This document shows, piece after piece, positions 44,109 through 55,990 of a DNA stretch of 64,000 bases; position 1 is the stretch's first letter, and the number at the start of each line of letters is the position of its first letter. The stretch comes from Cycas panzhihuaensis (Eukaryota; Cycadophyta). The notes below the pieces were generated by a model, which did not search any database, was not told the DNA's origin, and saw only the letters and a program-made list of their open reading frames with translations. The stretch spans positions 37,021,741-37,085,740 of the forward strand of contig CM041465.1 in assembly GCA_023213395.1 (NCBI GenBank), written 5' to 3'. Position numbers and translations under genes: made by a program.

Positions 44109-46586
44109 CGATATACAAAATGCTCCTTGCCTTGTACTTTGTATCCGGGAGGTTGCTCCAAATACACCTCTTCCTGAAGATCGCCATTAAGAAAGGCGCT
44201 CTTCACGTCCATCTGATAAACTGGCCATTTGCATTGAGTAGCTAAGGCCAAAATGAGTTTGATGGTGTTCATATTCGCCACTGGTGCAAAAGTTTCTTCA
44301 TAGTCTATGCCTTCTTTTTGTTTAAATCCTTTTGCCACAAGGCAGGCCTTCTGCCGTTTAAGTGAACCATCAGAATGGAATTTGGCCTTGTAGACCCATT
44401 TGCAACTGATTGCCTGTTTGTGTTTAGGCAATTCAACCAAATTCCAAGTACCATTCTTTTCAATAGAATGGATTTCTTCATCCATGGCAGCCTTCCAATT
44501 TTCATTTTTGGAAGCCTCCTCAAAAGTGGAAGGCTCATCAACACAAAGCACTTCAGCCATAAGTGCATAATTGGTCTGCTGTCGATATTTAGATGGACGT
44601 TTTCCTTCAATGATGTGGTCGTCCTAAACTGTTTGTCTGTACCATTTTGGTAACTTTTGAATCGAAGTTACTTGAACCTCAAGATCTTCTGGTCTAAGTG
44701 GTTGGTCAACAGAAGATATGCTTGGATCAAGTGGAGCAAATTCAGTTGAAGTAGACGGTCCAGCAGGTGCAGATGATGTACATGCTGTAGAGGATTGAGA
44801 GGGAAGGAAGGCCTCAACAATCTTCTTGCCTTTGTCAATGGGAGGTTGCATGGATGTTGTTTGCAACTCCTTGTGATCTCCTTCAACAAAGATGACATCT
44901 CTTGAGAGATGCATTTTCTTCCCTATGAGATCATACAACTTGTAGGCTTTGCTGTGAATGGCATATCCTACAAAGATGCATTTCAGACTATGCTTGTCTA
45001 ATTTCTTCCTTTGCTGATCGGGAATGTGCATATAAGCAGTGCACCCAAAAGTCCTCAAATAGCTGACAATAGGCTTTTTGCCAGACCATGCCTCCTCGGG
45101 TGTCATGTTGGTGGCTATGTAGTAGGGCCGTGATTGGCCACATAGGCGTGTGTGAAATGCTTACCTTGATGGCTCGAGTGAGTCTTTGTGCATGCATCAT
45201 AGCTTTGGCTTTATTGGCCAAAGTTTTGTTCATTCGTTTGGAGACTCCATTTTGTTGAGGAGTGTGAGGTATAGTCAGTTGTCTCAGAATGCCGTTACCC
45301 TTGCCGTATTTTGTGAATTCATTTGATGTAAATTCACCTCCATTGTCTGTCCTTAATGTTTTGATTGAGTGGCCAGACTCATTTTCCACTTCAAGTTTGA
45401 ATTCTTTGAACTTGGAAAATGCTTCAGATTTGTGTTTGGTGAAATAGACCCAGACTTTGTGAGAAAAGTCATCAATGAAGGAGATATAATACAAAGCTCC
45501 TCCAAAAGATGATGTGGACATAGGTCCACACAAATCCGAATGTACGAGATGCACAGGATGTGATGCACGCAACGCTTTGCCTTTAGGGAAAGGCAAGCGA
45601 TGCTGAGTTCCTATAATGCACGCTTCACAAAGACATTTTATTCCATAAATCTTAGGAGGCCCATGTACCATGTTCTTGTTGATCATCTGCCTCAAATTAT
45701 CTAAGATCAAATGGCCTAGATGTTGATGCCAAAGTTGCATCTTGGACTAGTATGGAGTGACAATGGAACCAGAGTAAGCAGAATCAAGTGTTATATTATT
45801 TGCATCCAATTTGTAGAGGCCTTGATCCTCATAGCCAACAGCTACTACTTGGTCTTCTTTGTCATTGATTATACATTTCCTATTTCTGAATAATACACTC
45901 ATCTGTTGCTTGTCCAACTTGCTAACAGATAGTAAGTTTTTGTCCATTGAAGGTATTAAATAGGCATTGCCATCGGGAAATGAGGAGGAAGGATTTGATG
46001 AAGAAGAAAACGGAGTTATTGTGCCTACTCCAGAAATTTTAACAGATTGATTGTTCCCAAAGGTCACTGATTGACCTTTGCCTTCCTTGATGTCGGTTAG
46101 GAGCTCTTCACTTCCAGTCATGTGTTGTCAAGCTCGAGAATCAATAATCCAAGTTTCATCAACCTTAATTGAAGATAAATAGGCTACCATTAGAGCAACA
46201 TATTTCAGACTGAATAATTTTGCTTTATACATAACAATTCGTGCATCATCTTTTCGTTGATATAATGAAACAATTATGTCCCAAGCAATTTTGGAAGTTG
46301 AAGCAGATTCAATATTCTGATCAACATTATCACTGACTGAGAGATGAATAAAGGCGAGTGCAACTTCATCTTTAGCTTTGAAAGAAGCAAACGCAACAGG
46401 TTCTGCTGGAATCAAAATTTGAGGATTAGCAGGATCAGGAGTGGGCTCAGGTTTGGCGATTTCGCCTTATACATAACCCCATAACTCATTCAAAATCAAC
46501 AAGTTTTTTGCTTGCTTTCTCCAAGTGAGATAGTTTTCAACACCTGTTAGTTTAATGGTGTTTGCATTTAGCATCTGAGTCGCCAT

Positions 46587-47674
46587 TTCGATTGCAGTAC
46601 CACATGAAACTTGGGAACTTTTGAGTTGACGCCGCTTAAGTTCCACTCAATATCCAACAAGAAATCAGTACGAGACTGAAAAATTTGTGGACGGAATGGA
46701 GGGCTTGGCTCGCAAGTTTGTCCAACCTGATAGCAAGATTAGTGTTGGCCAAGTTATTGACACTTTGAGGCAGAGTATAAACTCTTTTCGAGCCTTCCCA
46801 CTTAAGTGTTTTATTAATTAAAAGTAGGTTGATTTTAGTGCTGAAAAACGTGTGCTTGTAGGCCTGTTTGCTACTGAAAACTTTGTCAAAAAATGACTTC
46901 AAAATACAATGTAGTTGCGTTGAATATCAAACAATGCAACTAAGTTCAAACAACAATCTCATAAAGAGATAAACAACAGCTAAAACACCACAAATTAATG
47001 CCTTGAACAAGTCAGTAATGAAGCAAGTCCACCATGAACACCTGGGATCATAAAAATGATCCCTACGCACCAAAAATTTGCAGTTTTTTTATTGATGTTT
47101 GCCCCCTTTTGTAGTTAATGTTGATTCTCACTTACAATTGGGTCACCTCGCGAGAGCCCAAAGGAGAAAAATAGTCTTTAAATAGTACAAATTAAGGCTT
47201 AAAATAAGCCAAAAATGATGGTGTTTTAATCACCAAATTACACTAGGAGGTTTTTACAAAATAGTGTGATTAACACACTTTGAGAATTTTTGAAATTTAT
47301 CACCTTTTAACTCAAAAATTAATGACTTAAGTTACTAAAGAACTTAATGTCATTAAAAAATTGAGTAATTTTCAATAGAAAAAATTATAAAATCACTTTT
47401 GAAGTAGTGATTTTATGTTCAAAATAATAATTGCAATTTTTTTCGTATGTTTTAGTGTGATTACCACACTAAACAAAGTGTTAACAAAGTGTTAAAACAA
47501 CAAGACAATAGAAACTAAGGTTATAAAAGAAAAATTAAAAATAGAATATACCTAGTATTTTCTATATTTCATACCCCAAAGTTCTTAAAACCAAGGTTTA
47601 AATAGTGATTATAAAATCGGGCGGTGGCTGAAAACTTGCGGCGATGAAAATTACCAGGCAGAATTACGGAGACT
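46587..47674 (-). other. Cop-5 leader, truncated and without primer site
   Basis: No gene. Leader sequence running from gag up to the partial central LTR. Only short stretches (gccgcttaagttccac near 46635) match the Cop-6 leader. It ends about 900 bp earlier than the Cop-6 leader and joins directly to LTR sequence, with no TGGTATCAGAGC site. Confidence 0.75.
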
Positions 47675-48032
47675 AAACAGTTTGATTAGCAAATTGACAG
47701 CATAACAATACGCTACAACTCTCTTATGAGACAATGAGGAGAGGTCTCATTATATAGAGTGAAATGAGAGACCGAAGGCCTTGGATGTTTGACAAGTGTC
47801 AAACATCCAAGATACATGCCTTGCATGTTTGACATGTGTCCTTTTGGGCTCTCATGTGAGCAAAAGTGCATGGGGGTCCATTTGACTCTTTAGTGACAAC
47901 GTTGTGTCATGAGAAAGAATGTGGGTGTGCACTTTATCACTTAAGTGATAAGTCACCCCTAAAGTACAAAAGTACATATATTACATAAAAATTAAAGTAC
48001 ATAACCTTAACATGTAAACATAAGGTTTAACA
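47675..48032 (-). repeat. Partial central LTR of the tandem
   Basis: 358 bp matching the high-coordinate two-thirds of the outer LTRs, from 'cagtttgattagcaaa' to 'aaggtttaaca'. About 196 bp at the other end are missing. The purine tract of Cop-6 (reverse of ccccctctta) follows at 48033-48042. It contains the hairpin near 47780-47811 and the ttatcacttaagtgataa palindrome near 47936. Confidence 0.93.
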
Positions 48033-48042
48033 CCCCCTCTTA

Positions 48043-51000
48043 CCGTTTACAATGTTAAGTCGGACACCAAGACCATCTCTGAATTTTACAAACTTTTTTC
48101 TACTAAGAGGCTTGGTAAGGATATCTGTTGTCTGCTCCTTTGTAGGTCTGTACTGGAGGTTGATCTCACCATTCTGCACATGCTCTCTGATGAAGTGATG
48201 GTGAACCTTGATGTGTTTTGTCCGTGCATGAAGAACTGGATTCTTGGCTAGCTCGAGTACACTTTGATTGTCACAATATATCCTGGTGGGGTGATTTTGC
48301 TCAAGTCCAAGTTCCCCAAGAACTGTCAGAGCCGGATAGCTTCACAAGTCACCGAATGCGACTTTGTACTGCCGATGGAGGACAAGGTAACATTGGGTTG
48401 CTTCTTGCAACTCCACAAAACAATCTTGAACCAAGGGAAAAACAGTATCCCGAGGTTGATCTCCTGCTATCTTGGCAACCTGCCCAATCAGAATCTGAGA
48501 ACCCTTCTAGAGTGAAGTTCTCATTATGCGCATACTCAAGGCCATGCTGCAATGTGCCTTTGATGTATTTAAGTATGCATTTAGCTACATTCCAATGTAT
48601 CTGATTGGGTTGAGACATGTATCGTGAGCAAATCCCAACTGCAAATGAAATGTGCGGTCGAGTGTTGGTGAGATAAATGAGGTTCCCATTCAACTGCTGG
48701 TAAAGTGTGGGATCTGCAGGTGTAGCTTCCTCATTAAGAGTAAGCTTGGATCCATTCTTTATTGGTGCAGCTGCTGGATTGCAGTCGTGCATCCTGAACC
48801 GCTGCAAAATGTCCCAAGAATATTTCGCTTGGGAGATGAAGATATAGCCTGGCTGTTGCCATATCTCAAAGCCTAAGAAATAGTGAAGAAGTCCAAGATC
48901 TGTCATCTCGAAACTTCTTTTTAAGTCATCCTGCAGAATGTTTATCATCTTAGTGTCATTGCCAGTGATCACTATGTCATCTACATACAAGGCAACAAAA
49001 ATGACATGGTTCTTTTCATGTTTTATATATAGGTTAGGATCAGAAATAGATCGATGAAACCCATGTCTCAAGAAGTAATCATCGATCTTTGAGTACCATG
49101 CTCTTGGAGCTTGTTTCAAGCCATATAATGCCTTTTTTAGGCGATATACAAAATGCTCCTTGCCTTGTATTTTGTAATCGGGAGGTTGCTCCAAGTATAT
49201 CTCCTCCTGAAGATTGCCATTAAGAAAGGCGCTCTTCACGTCCATCTGATAGACTGGCCATTTGCATTGAGCAATTAAGGCCAAGATGAGTCTGATGGTG
49301 TTCATATTTGCCACTGGTGCAAAAGTCTCCTCATAGTCTATGCCTTCTTTTTGTTTGAATCCTTTTGCCACAAGGCGGGCCTTCTGCCGCTTAAGTGAAC
49401 CATCAGAATGGAATTTGGTCTTGTAGAGCCATTTGCAACTGATTGCCTGTTTGTGTTTAGGCAATTCAACCAAATCCCAAGTACCATTCTTTTGAATAGA
49501 ATGGATTTCTTCATCCATGACAGCCTTCCAATTTTCATTTTTAGAAGCCTCCTCAAAAGTGGAAGGCTCATCAACACATAGCACTTCAACCATAAGTGCA
49601 TAATTGGTTTGCTGCCTATATTTTGATGGACGTTTTCCTTTAATGATGTGGCCGTCCTGAACTCTTTGAGTGTACCATTTTGGTAACTTTTGAATCAAAG
49701 TAACTTGAACCTCAAGATCTTCTGGTCTAAGTGGTTGATCAACAGAAGATGTGCTTGGATCAAGTGGAGCAAATTCAATTGATGTAGACGGTCCAGCAGG
49801 TGCAGATGATGTACATGGTGTAGAAGATTGAGACGGAAGGAAGGCCTCAACAATCTTCTTGCCTTTGTCAATGGGAGGTTGCATGGATGCTGTTTGCAAC
49901 TTGTTATGATCTTCTTCAGCAAATATGACATCTCTTGAGAGATGCATTTTCTTCCCAATGGGATCATATAACTTGTAGGCTTTGCTATGAATGGCATACC
50001 CTACAAAGATGCATTTTAGACTATGCTTGTCTAATTTTGTCCTTTGCTGATCGAGGATGTGCATATAAGTAGTGCACCCAGAAGTCCTCAAATGGCTGAC
50101 AGTAGACTTTTTGCCAGACCATGCCTCCTCAGGTGTCATATCGGTGACTGCTGTAGTAGGACTGCGATTGGCAACATAGGCAATTATGTGAAATGCCTCC
50201 GCCCAGTAAGCTCGAGTGAGTCCTTGTGCATGCATCATTGCTTTGGCTTTATTACACCAAAGTTCTGTTCATTCGTTTGGAGACTCCATTTTGTTGAGGA
50301 GTGTGAGGAATAGTCAGTTGTCTCCGAATGCCGTTATGCTTGTTGTATTGGGTGAATTCATTTGAAGTAAATTCACCTCCATTGTCTGTCCTTAATGTTT
50401 TGATTGAGTGGCCAGACTTGTTTTCTACTTCTAGCTTGAATTCTTTGAATTTGGAAAAAGCTTCAGACTTGTGCTTGATGAAGTAGACCCAGACTTTGTG
50501 AGAAAAGTCATCAATGAAGGAGATGTAATACAAAGCTCCTCTAAAAGATGCGGTGGACATAGGTCCACACAAATCTGAGTGTACCAGCTGCAAAGGATGT
50601 GATGCACACCATGCTTTGCCTTTAGGGAAAGGCAAGCGATGCTGAGTCCCCATAATGCATGCTTCACAAAGACATTATGTGCCATAGATCTTTGGAAGCC
50701 CATGTACCATATTCTTGTTGATCATTTGCCTCAAATTGTCTAAGCTCAAATGGCCTAGACGTTGATGCCAAAGTTGCATCTTGGACAAGTATGGAGTGAC
50801 AATTGAACCAGAGTAAGCAGAATCAAGTGTTATATTATTTGCATCGAATTTGTAGAGGCCTTGATCCTCATATCCAACAGCTACTACTTGGTCATCTTTG
50901 TCACTGATTACACATTTCCCATTTCTGAACAAGACACTCATCTGTTGCTTGTCCAACTTGCTAACATATAGTAAGTTCTTGTCCATTGAAGGTATGAAGT

Positions 51001-52165
51001 AGGCATTGCCATCGGGAAATGAAGAGGAAGGATTTGATGAAGAATGAAATGGAGTTATTGTGCCTATTCCAGAAATCTTAACAGATTGATTGTTTCCAAA
51101 GGTCACTGATTGACCTTTACCTTCCTTGATGTTGGTGGGGAGCTCTTCACTTCCAGTCATGTGTTGTGAAGCTCCAGAATCAATAATCCAAGTTTCATCA
51201 ACCTTGGATGTCTGATATGCACAAAACAGTTTGTCTTCATCTGCAAATTGATTAAAGTGGCGTTGATTGCCACCTCTGAAACCCCCCCTTCCTCTTTGAC
51301 CTCCTCGATAGGCACCTCGATTTGGTCGAGAGGGTTGCTGCTGTTGCTGATTCAGATGACGTGGCTGCTGCTGCTGTTGGCGTAGATCTGCTTGCTTTTT
51401 CCGACAATCAGGTGCTATGTGGTCATGTTTGCCACAATAATGACATACAACATTGGTCCTTGAAGACCCAATGTTCATGTTCCAAACTGCTTTGAGAGTG
51501 CGCTTTGGGGTCTTGTTGGCCTTTGAGTTGGCCGTGAATGCACCTGATGTAGATGGTTCCTCCTCATTATCTTTAGTGTAGATTTGTTCTTCTTGAAGTA
51601 GCAGACTTTCAAATTCATTGAATGTCATTGTTTTGAGAGAACCATCTCTTGTAGTAGACGAAATGAAGCCATTGTAGTCCTTGGGCAAAGCTTTGGTGAT
51701 GGATGTGATCAATTCATCTCTTGTAGCTGGACTACCTAGTGTATTTAGTTCATTACATACCTCCTTGATGGAGGAAAGAAAAGCCGACATGGGCTTGACA
51801 AACTTAACAGAATACAATTTTGCTTTAACCATTAAAATGCGAGCTTCATCTCGCGTTTCATACAATGAGGACAAAATGTCCCAAGCTTCCTTAGAAGTTT
51901 TAGCACAAGCAATATTTTGATCTACATGCACATCAACAATCATGTGAAGGAATGTGAAAGCGATTTCATCTTTGGCTTCGCAAGCAACAATTAAAGCATC
52001 ATCAGGTTCCACAGTAACATTGCCATTGATAACAGGTGTTGGTCGAGGTAATCTCCCAGAAACATAACTCCAAAATTCGTTCATGATCAACAAATTCTGA
52101 GTGAGTCTCTTCCATTCTTGATAATTAGTTTGTCTTGTTAATCGAATGGTGCATGCATTTAGCAT
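48043..52165 (-). pseudogene. Cop-6 gag-pol, nearly intact
   Basis: Best-preserved polyprotein of the window. 52165-50675 (496 codons) holds copia Gag (MLNACTIRLTRQTNYQEWKR), zinc knuckle CHYCGKHDHIAPDC, an intact protease WIIDSGASQHMTG (DSGA at about 51171-51182) and GAG-pre-integrase (HQRLGHLSLDNL). A TAA at 50675-50677 is the first break. 50653-50252 is integrase (HSDLCGPM, TPQQNGVSKRMN). After a second break near 50245, 50238-48349 (629 codons) carries the rest: [52 protein letters not shown] and RNase H DSDWAGCQDSRRSTSGYCF. A frameshift near 48430 affects the RNase H end. Only about three lesions separate it from a full copia frame. Confidence 0.95.
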
Positions 52166-54676
52166 GTTTATAATAGCTACGTTTCAGTTATAAAAGCTTG
52201 AAGCTAGCAGATAACCTGGAAACTCAAAGCTTTCGTCGCTTAAGTTCCACCTTCTAACGAAAGAAGCAGTCCCGATCTTACTAGAAGATCCAACAACTGA
52301 ATGGAATAATGAGGGGTGGAGGACTAGGCTATGGAGTTGGTGCAACTCTGATCTTATAGAGGAGATCCAACAGTTGGCCAAGTTAAATCTAGGACAAGGC
52401 AGGTAGGGTTGATCTGCATGGACGTACCATGCTTTCCATGGGATTCACAACCCCAATAACACCCTTTTCGAACCTCCTTTCCCTCAAGCAACCTTAATTG
52501 TCGTGCACTGACCATACGGTTGGTTGGTCCCCTAGGGAATGCACCAAGCTTAAGGTTATTTCAGAGGCAAGGTTTGAACCTTTTTTGGGCCTCTCCAACA
52601 AGATTTTAAGTCACTTTCTAGCAGTTTTTAAAGTGAACTTAGATTTCTTTTACTTAGAAGATGTACTTATGAGAATGCTTTGATTAAGCTTTACAGTGAA
52701 AGTGGCTTCAAGGGGAAGCAATGTAAGTACACCAATATGAACACTAGAAGTGTTTTTACAATGAGCACTTTAATGAAGTGTAGTACTTGTGTTGATCCAA
52801 GTAAGAAACCAGATGCTTCATTACAATAAGTTTTGCAAAGAAGTACTTTTTGAAAAAAAAATCTTAAGTACTGAATAAAGTAAGGCAAAACTTGTGATGA
52901 AGATACAAGTGGGTTCCTTTTAATGCTGAAAAAGTGAATGTAAGAGAACCACTTGCATGAAAATGGACATCAAGCACCAAGTGTTGGGACTTTAAATTAG
53001 TCCCAACGGTCAAAAGAGAAGTGATTTTTATTAAGTACAAAATGTTTTTTGAGCCCTCTGTGTGACTAAGGGCATTAGGTCACCATGCAAGGTGCCTTAA
53101 AAAGTGTTTAAAAAATAGTGATAAATATCACTTTTTCAATATGAAAACACTTAAAATCACTTCACTTAAAGTCAATTAACACTTATGCAACATTAATTAA
53201 GTGTTAGAAAAACATTAAGAGCCAAAGAACATAGGTTGAAATTTGATTTTTTTTTTGCAACTTGAACACTAAGGACACCACGCAGGGAGCCTTTTAAAAC
53301 ACTTAAACAAGAGTATTTTTGAGTCTTCAAATAAGTGAGTTCAAGTTAGTATTAGTGATTTAATAAAATCACTCAATACTTAGAAGATTTTTAGCTCCAA
53401 AGATACAAAAAGAGATGATTTTTCTCTTAATAAATTTAGACTGTGGTCACTATGCAAAGTGCCTTGATTATAAAATTGACTTAATAAAGAGAAAAAATCA
53501 CTTGTGATGTAGAAGGTCACTTAAAAAAACTTGATTTAGTCCTTTTGTAATTGGGTGTAAATCATTGTGGTCAGTAAACTGAAAAGTAACTTTAAAAAAA
53601 TCACTAAAAATGATGATTTTCAACGATTAATAGACTTTAGAAGAAGAAACTTTAATATATATAAAGTTTATGTAAATAAGAATATCCTGGGAATATTCTT
53701 ATTTTTATAAACTAAAGTTTATAATACTAAAATTTTTGAAGAAAAAATGAGCCGAACTAAATCGCGTAGCCGCCATTGTCTGTGCGCCCGCGTGACCCTA
53801 TTTTCGATCGAAACTGCATGTAGAGTCGTCGGAATCAGTTGAGATTTCAACCGAAGGATCTTCTGCCCATAGTGATGAAACCCACCAAGTTTGGGAGCAG
53901 TCCGTTCGGCGTTGGGAGAGAACGGAACGTCTCCGTTATTGGCTGGGCGCACGGACTGTGCAATACAAAGAGGTTGCTGTGCACTTTAAGAGCTACCGTA
54001 CGGCCTTGCAGGTGTAGCTGGGACCCACGCAGGGTTTGAGACCCCTCCAGAAGAGTGCAGATCATAGGAGAGGAGTTTGTAGATCTGATTGGTGATTTTC
54101 TAGGGCTTGATGAATCATGCAGAACTTAAGAGAGGACTGCACCAGGCTGAGTAGCTTGCAAAGGCAGAGTCCCTGTTCAATAACTTCAGAATACAACTTT
54201 GCCTTGATCTTTGATAGCTACAGGATCTGTAGATACAAAAGTGAATAGATTTTCTACTGCCAGGAGTGGATTTTTCATTGGTCAGCCAAAGAGAGGTTAG
54301 AACAACAGAGTTCTAAACCTCAGTACACAGATCCAGAAAAAAAAATTTCTAACTTCAACTGAACAGATCTAAGTACAATCTTTCTACTTTTTACAGATCT
54401 GAGTGAAAAAATTTAATAGGATAATATTTTTTAAAAAGAAATCACTGTTTGTAATAGCAATTAATGCTGCACCCAACAGGTTCTTTGTCTGAAAAATTTC
54501 AGATCTTGAAAATGAGCCTGCAAATAGCTTTAATAAAGCTTAAATCTACAAAAAAAATCTTCAAACAAACCTTGGATTGCCTTCGGAGTGCGAAGGTTGT
54601 CACCAAGGGTTTGTAGGCTTTCTCCAAATCTCCTTGAGCAGCTGCAAACCAGAATAGAGGGAGCTAGTCTCCTCTA
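52166..54676 (-). other. Cop-6 leader
   Basis: 2.5 kb with no supported gene. 52480-52595 matches the Cop-1 and Cop-3 leaders; 53070-53110 (ggtcaccatgcaaggtgcctt) also matches Cop-3. Open stretches near 53719-54065 are short, overlapping on both strands and not conserved. Confidence 0.75.
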
Positions 54677-54688
54677 GCTCTGATACCA
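54677..54688 (-). promoter_or_regulatory. Cop-6 primer binding site
   Basis: gctctgatacca, i.e. TGGTATCAGAGC on the element strand, two bases from the LTR. Confidence 0.96.
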
Positions 54689-54690
54689 AA

Positions 54691-55244
54691 TGTGAAAAGA
54701 GGCTAAATGGCCTCACAGTCCCAAGATCTAGAAACTAGGATCATTCTAGTTCTAGAAGTACAAATACTAACAAGTATAATATTCTCAAGGTAAAGAGAAA
54801 GCATAAGAGACAAAACATAAATGAAGGAGCAAGAGAAAATGATACCCAATATGTGGAGTTGGAATTGGTCCAACCTCCAAAGAATAACCAGTTTGATTAG
54901 CAAACTGATAGCATAACAATACAACTTCAACTCTCTTATGAGACAATGAGAAGAGGTCTCATTATATAGAGTGAGATGAGAGACCTAAGGCCTTGGATGT
55001 TTGACAAGTGTCAAACATTCAAGATACATGCCTTGCATGTAGGACATGTGTCCTTTTGGGCTCTCATGTGAGCAAAAATGCATGAGGGTCCATTTGACCC
55101 TTTAGTGACAACGTTGTGTCACTAGAAAGAATGTGGGTGTGCACTTTATCACTTAAGTGATAAGTCACCCCTAAAGTACAAAAGTACACATATTACATAA
55201 AAATTAAAGTACAATATCTTAACATGTAAACATAAGGTTTAACA
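54691..55244 (-). repeat. Right outer LTR of the tandem (5' LTR of Cop-6)
   Basis: TGTGAAAAGAGGC...AAGGTTTAACA, 554 bp, followed by CCATT (55245-55249). Confidence 0.96.
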
Positions 55245-55249
55245 CCATT

Positions 55250-55990
55250 TTCTTTTGGTGTTCTTGGACAGCCCAAACCTAGGATGGTCCGTTCCATGTC
55301 AATAGAGACGATGGTTGGTATCTGTAAAGATCTTGGAATGGTGTCATCTTGGTGGAAGAGTGTTATGTTGTATTATATCACACTGGCTAAGTGCAGCCAC
55401 TTGTGCCACTGATTTTGTTTATCCAAGCAGAAATTCCTCAAATAGTCTTCCATACATTTGTTGACTATCTCTGTCTGTCCATCTGTTTGGGAATGATACG
55501 CAGTGCTTATGTGCAATTTTGTACTTGCAATTCTGAATAAGTCCTTCCAAAATTTACCAGTGAACTTTGAGTCCCTATCGTTAACAATAGTTTTAGGAAA
55601 CCCATGTAATCTATGGATTTCTTTCATATATAGTTCTGTAATGTCACTTGCCTTTGTTGTTGATTGTAGCCCTAAAAAATGACTATATTTTGTTAACCTA
55701 TCGACTGTGACAAAGATCGCATCTTTAACTTCTGATTTTGGGAGACCTATAATACAATCCATTGAAATTTCCTCCCACTTTTGGTTGGGAATTGGTAGGG
55801 GTTGTAGCAGACTCGAGTTCTCTACACATTCTACCTTGTTTTGTTGACAAGTATCGCATTTTGTCACGAATTTTTGGATGTCTGATTTTAAGCCCTTCCA
55901 AAAGTATGATGCTTTTATCTTCCAATATGTCTTGTCTATACCAGTGTGGCCTGCTTTTGGGACCAAATGTGCTTCTTACAATATAATTCC
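55250..55990 (-). pseudogene. Gyp-2 integrase (zinc and catalytic domains)
   Basis: Minus-strand block 55966-55373 reads GHTGIDKTYWKIKASYFWKG, then CDTCQQNKVE, ISMDCIIGLPKSEVKDAIFV, VDRLTKYSHFLGL, FPKTIVNDRDSKFTGKFWKD and AYHSQTDGQTEIVNKCMEDY. This gives the zinc-binding region followed by the D,D,E core expected of a gypsy integrase. After a stop at about 55373 the frame shifts and continues to the insertion point of the copia tandem at 55250. Its C-terminal domain lies at 39790-40311. Confidence 0.93.

Larger units (their letters stand above)
40871..46586 (-). pseudogene. Cop-5 gag-pol, chimeric and split by TRG-C
   Basis: Minus-strand polyprotein starting MATQMLNANTIKLTGVENYL at 46586. 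Gag (46586-46160) is closer to Cop-4 than to Cop-6. It joins directly at SSIK|VDETWIIDS to a protease-pol that is nearly the same as Cop-6, so the Gag C-terminus and zinc knuckle are missing. Protease DSGA reads DSRA followed by a stop. Integrase (45740-44988) has HQHLGH, HSDLCGPM and TPQQNGV. The RT start lies at 44560-44110 and, after TRG-C, RT continues at 41990-41650 (ALYVDD at about 41821-41832) with RNase H to 41086 (DSDWASCQDSRRSTSGYYF). Several frameshifts and stops. Non-functional. Confidence 0.92.
40317..55244 (-). mobile_element. Cop-5/Cop-6: tandem of two Ty1/copia elements sharing a central LTR
   Basis: Order on the plus strand: LTR (40317-40870), Cop-5 body, partial LTR (47675-48032), Cop-6 body, LTR (54691-55244). 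The outer LTRs are both 554 bp and differ at roughly 15 positions. One CCATT duplication brackets the whole 14.9 kb, so it sits as a single insertion in Gyp-2. TRG-C is nested in Cop-5. Confidence 0.93.

Noticed and set aside
53719-54065. Overlapping ORFs on both strands in the Cop-6 leader
   Set aside because: Short, mutually overlapping, not conserved in Cop-1, Cop-3 or Cop-5 leaders.
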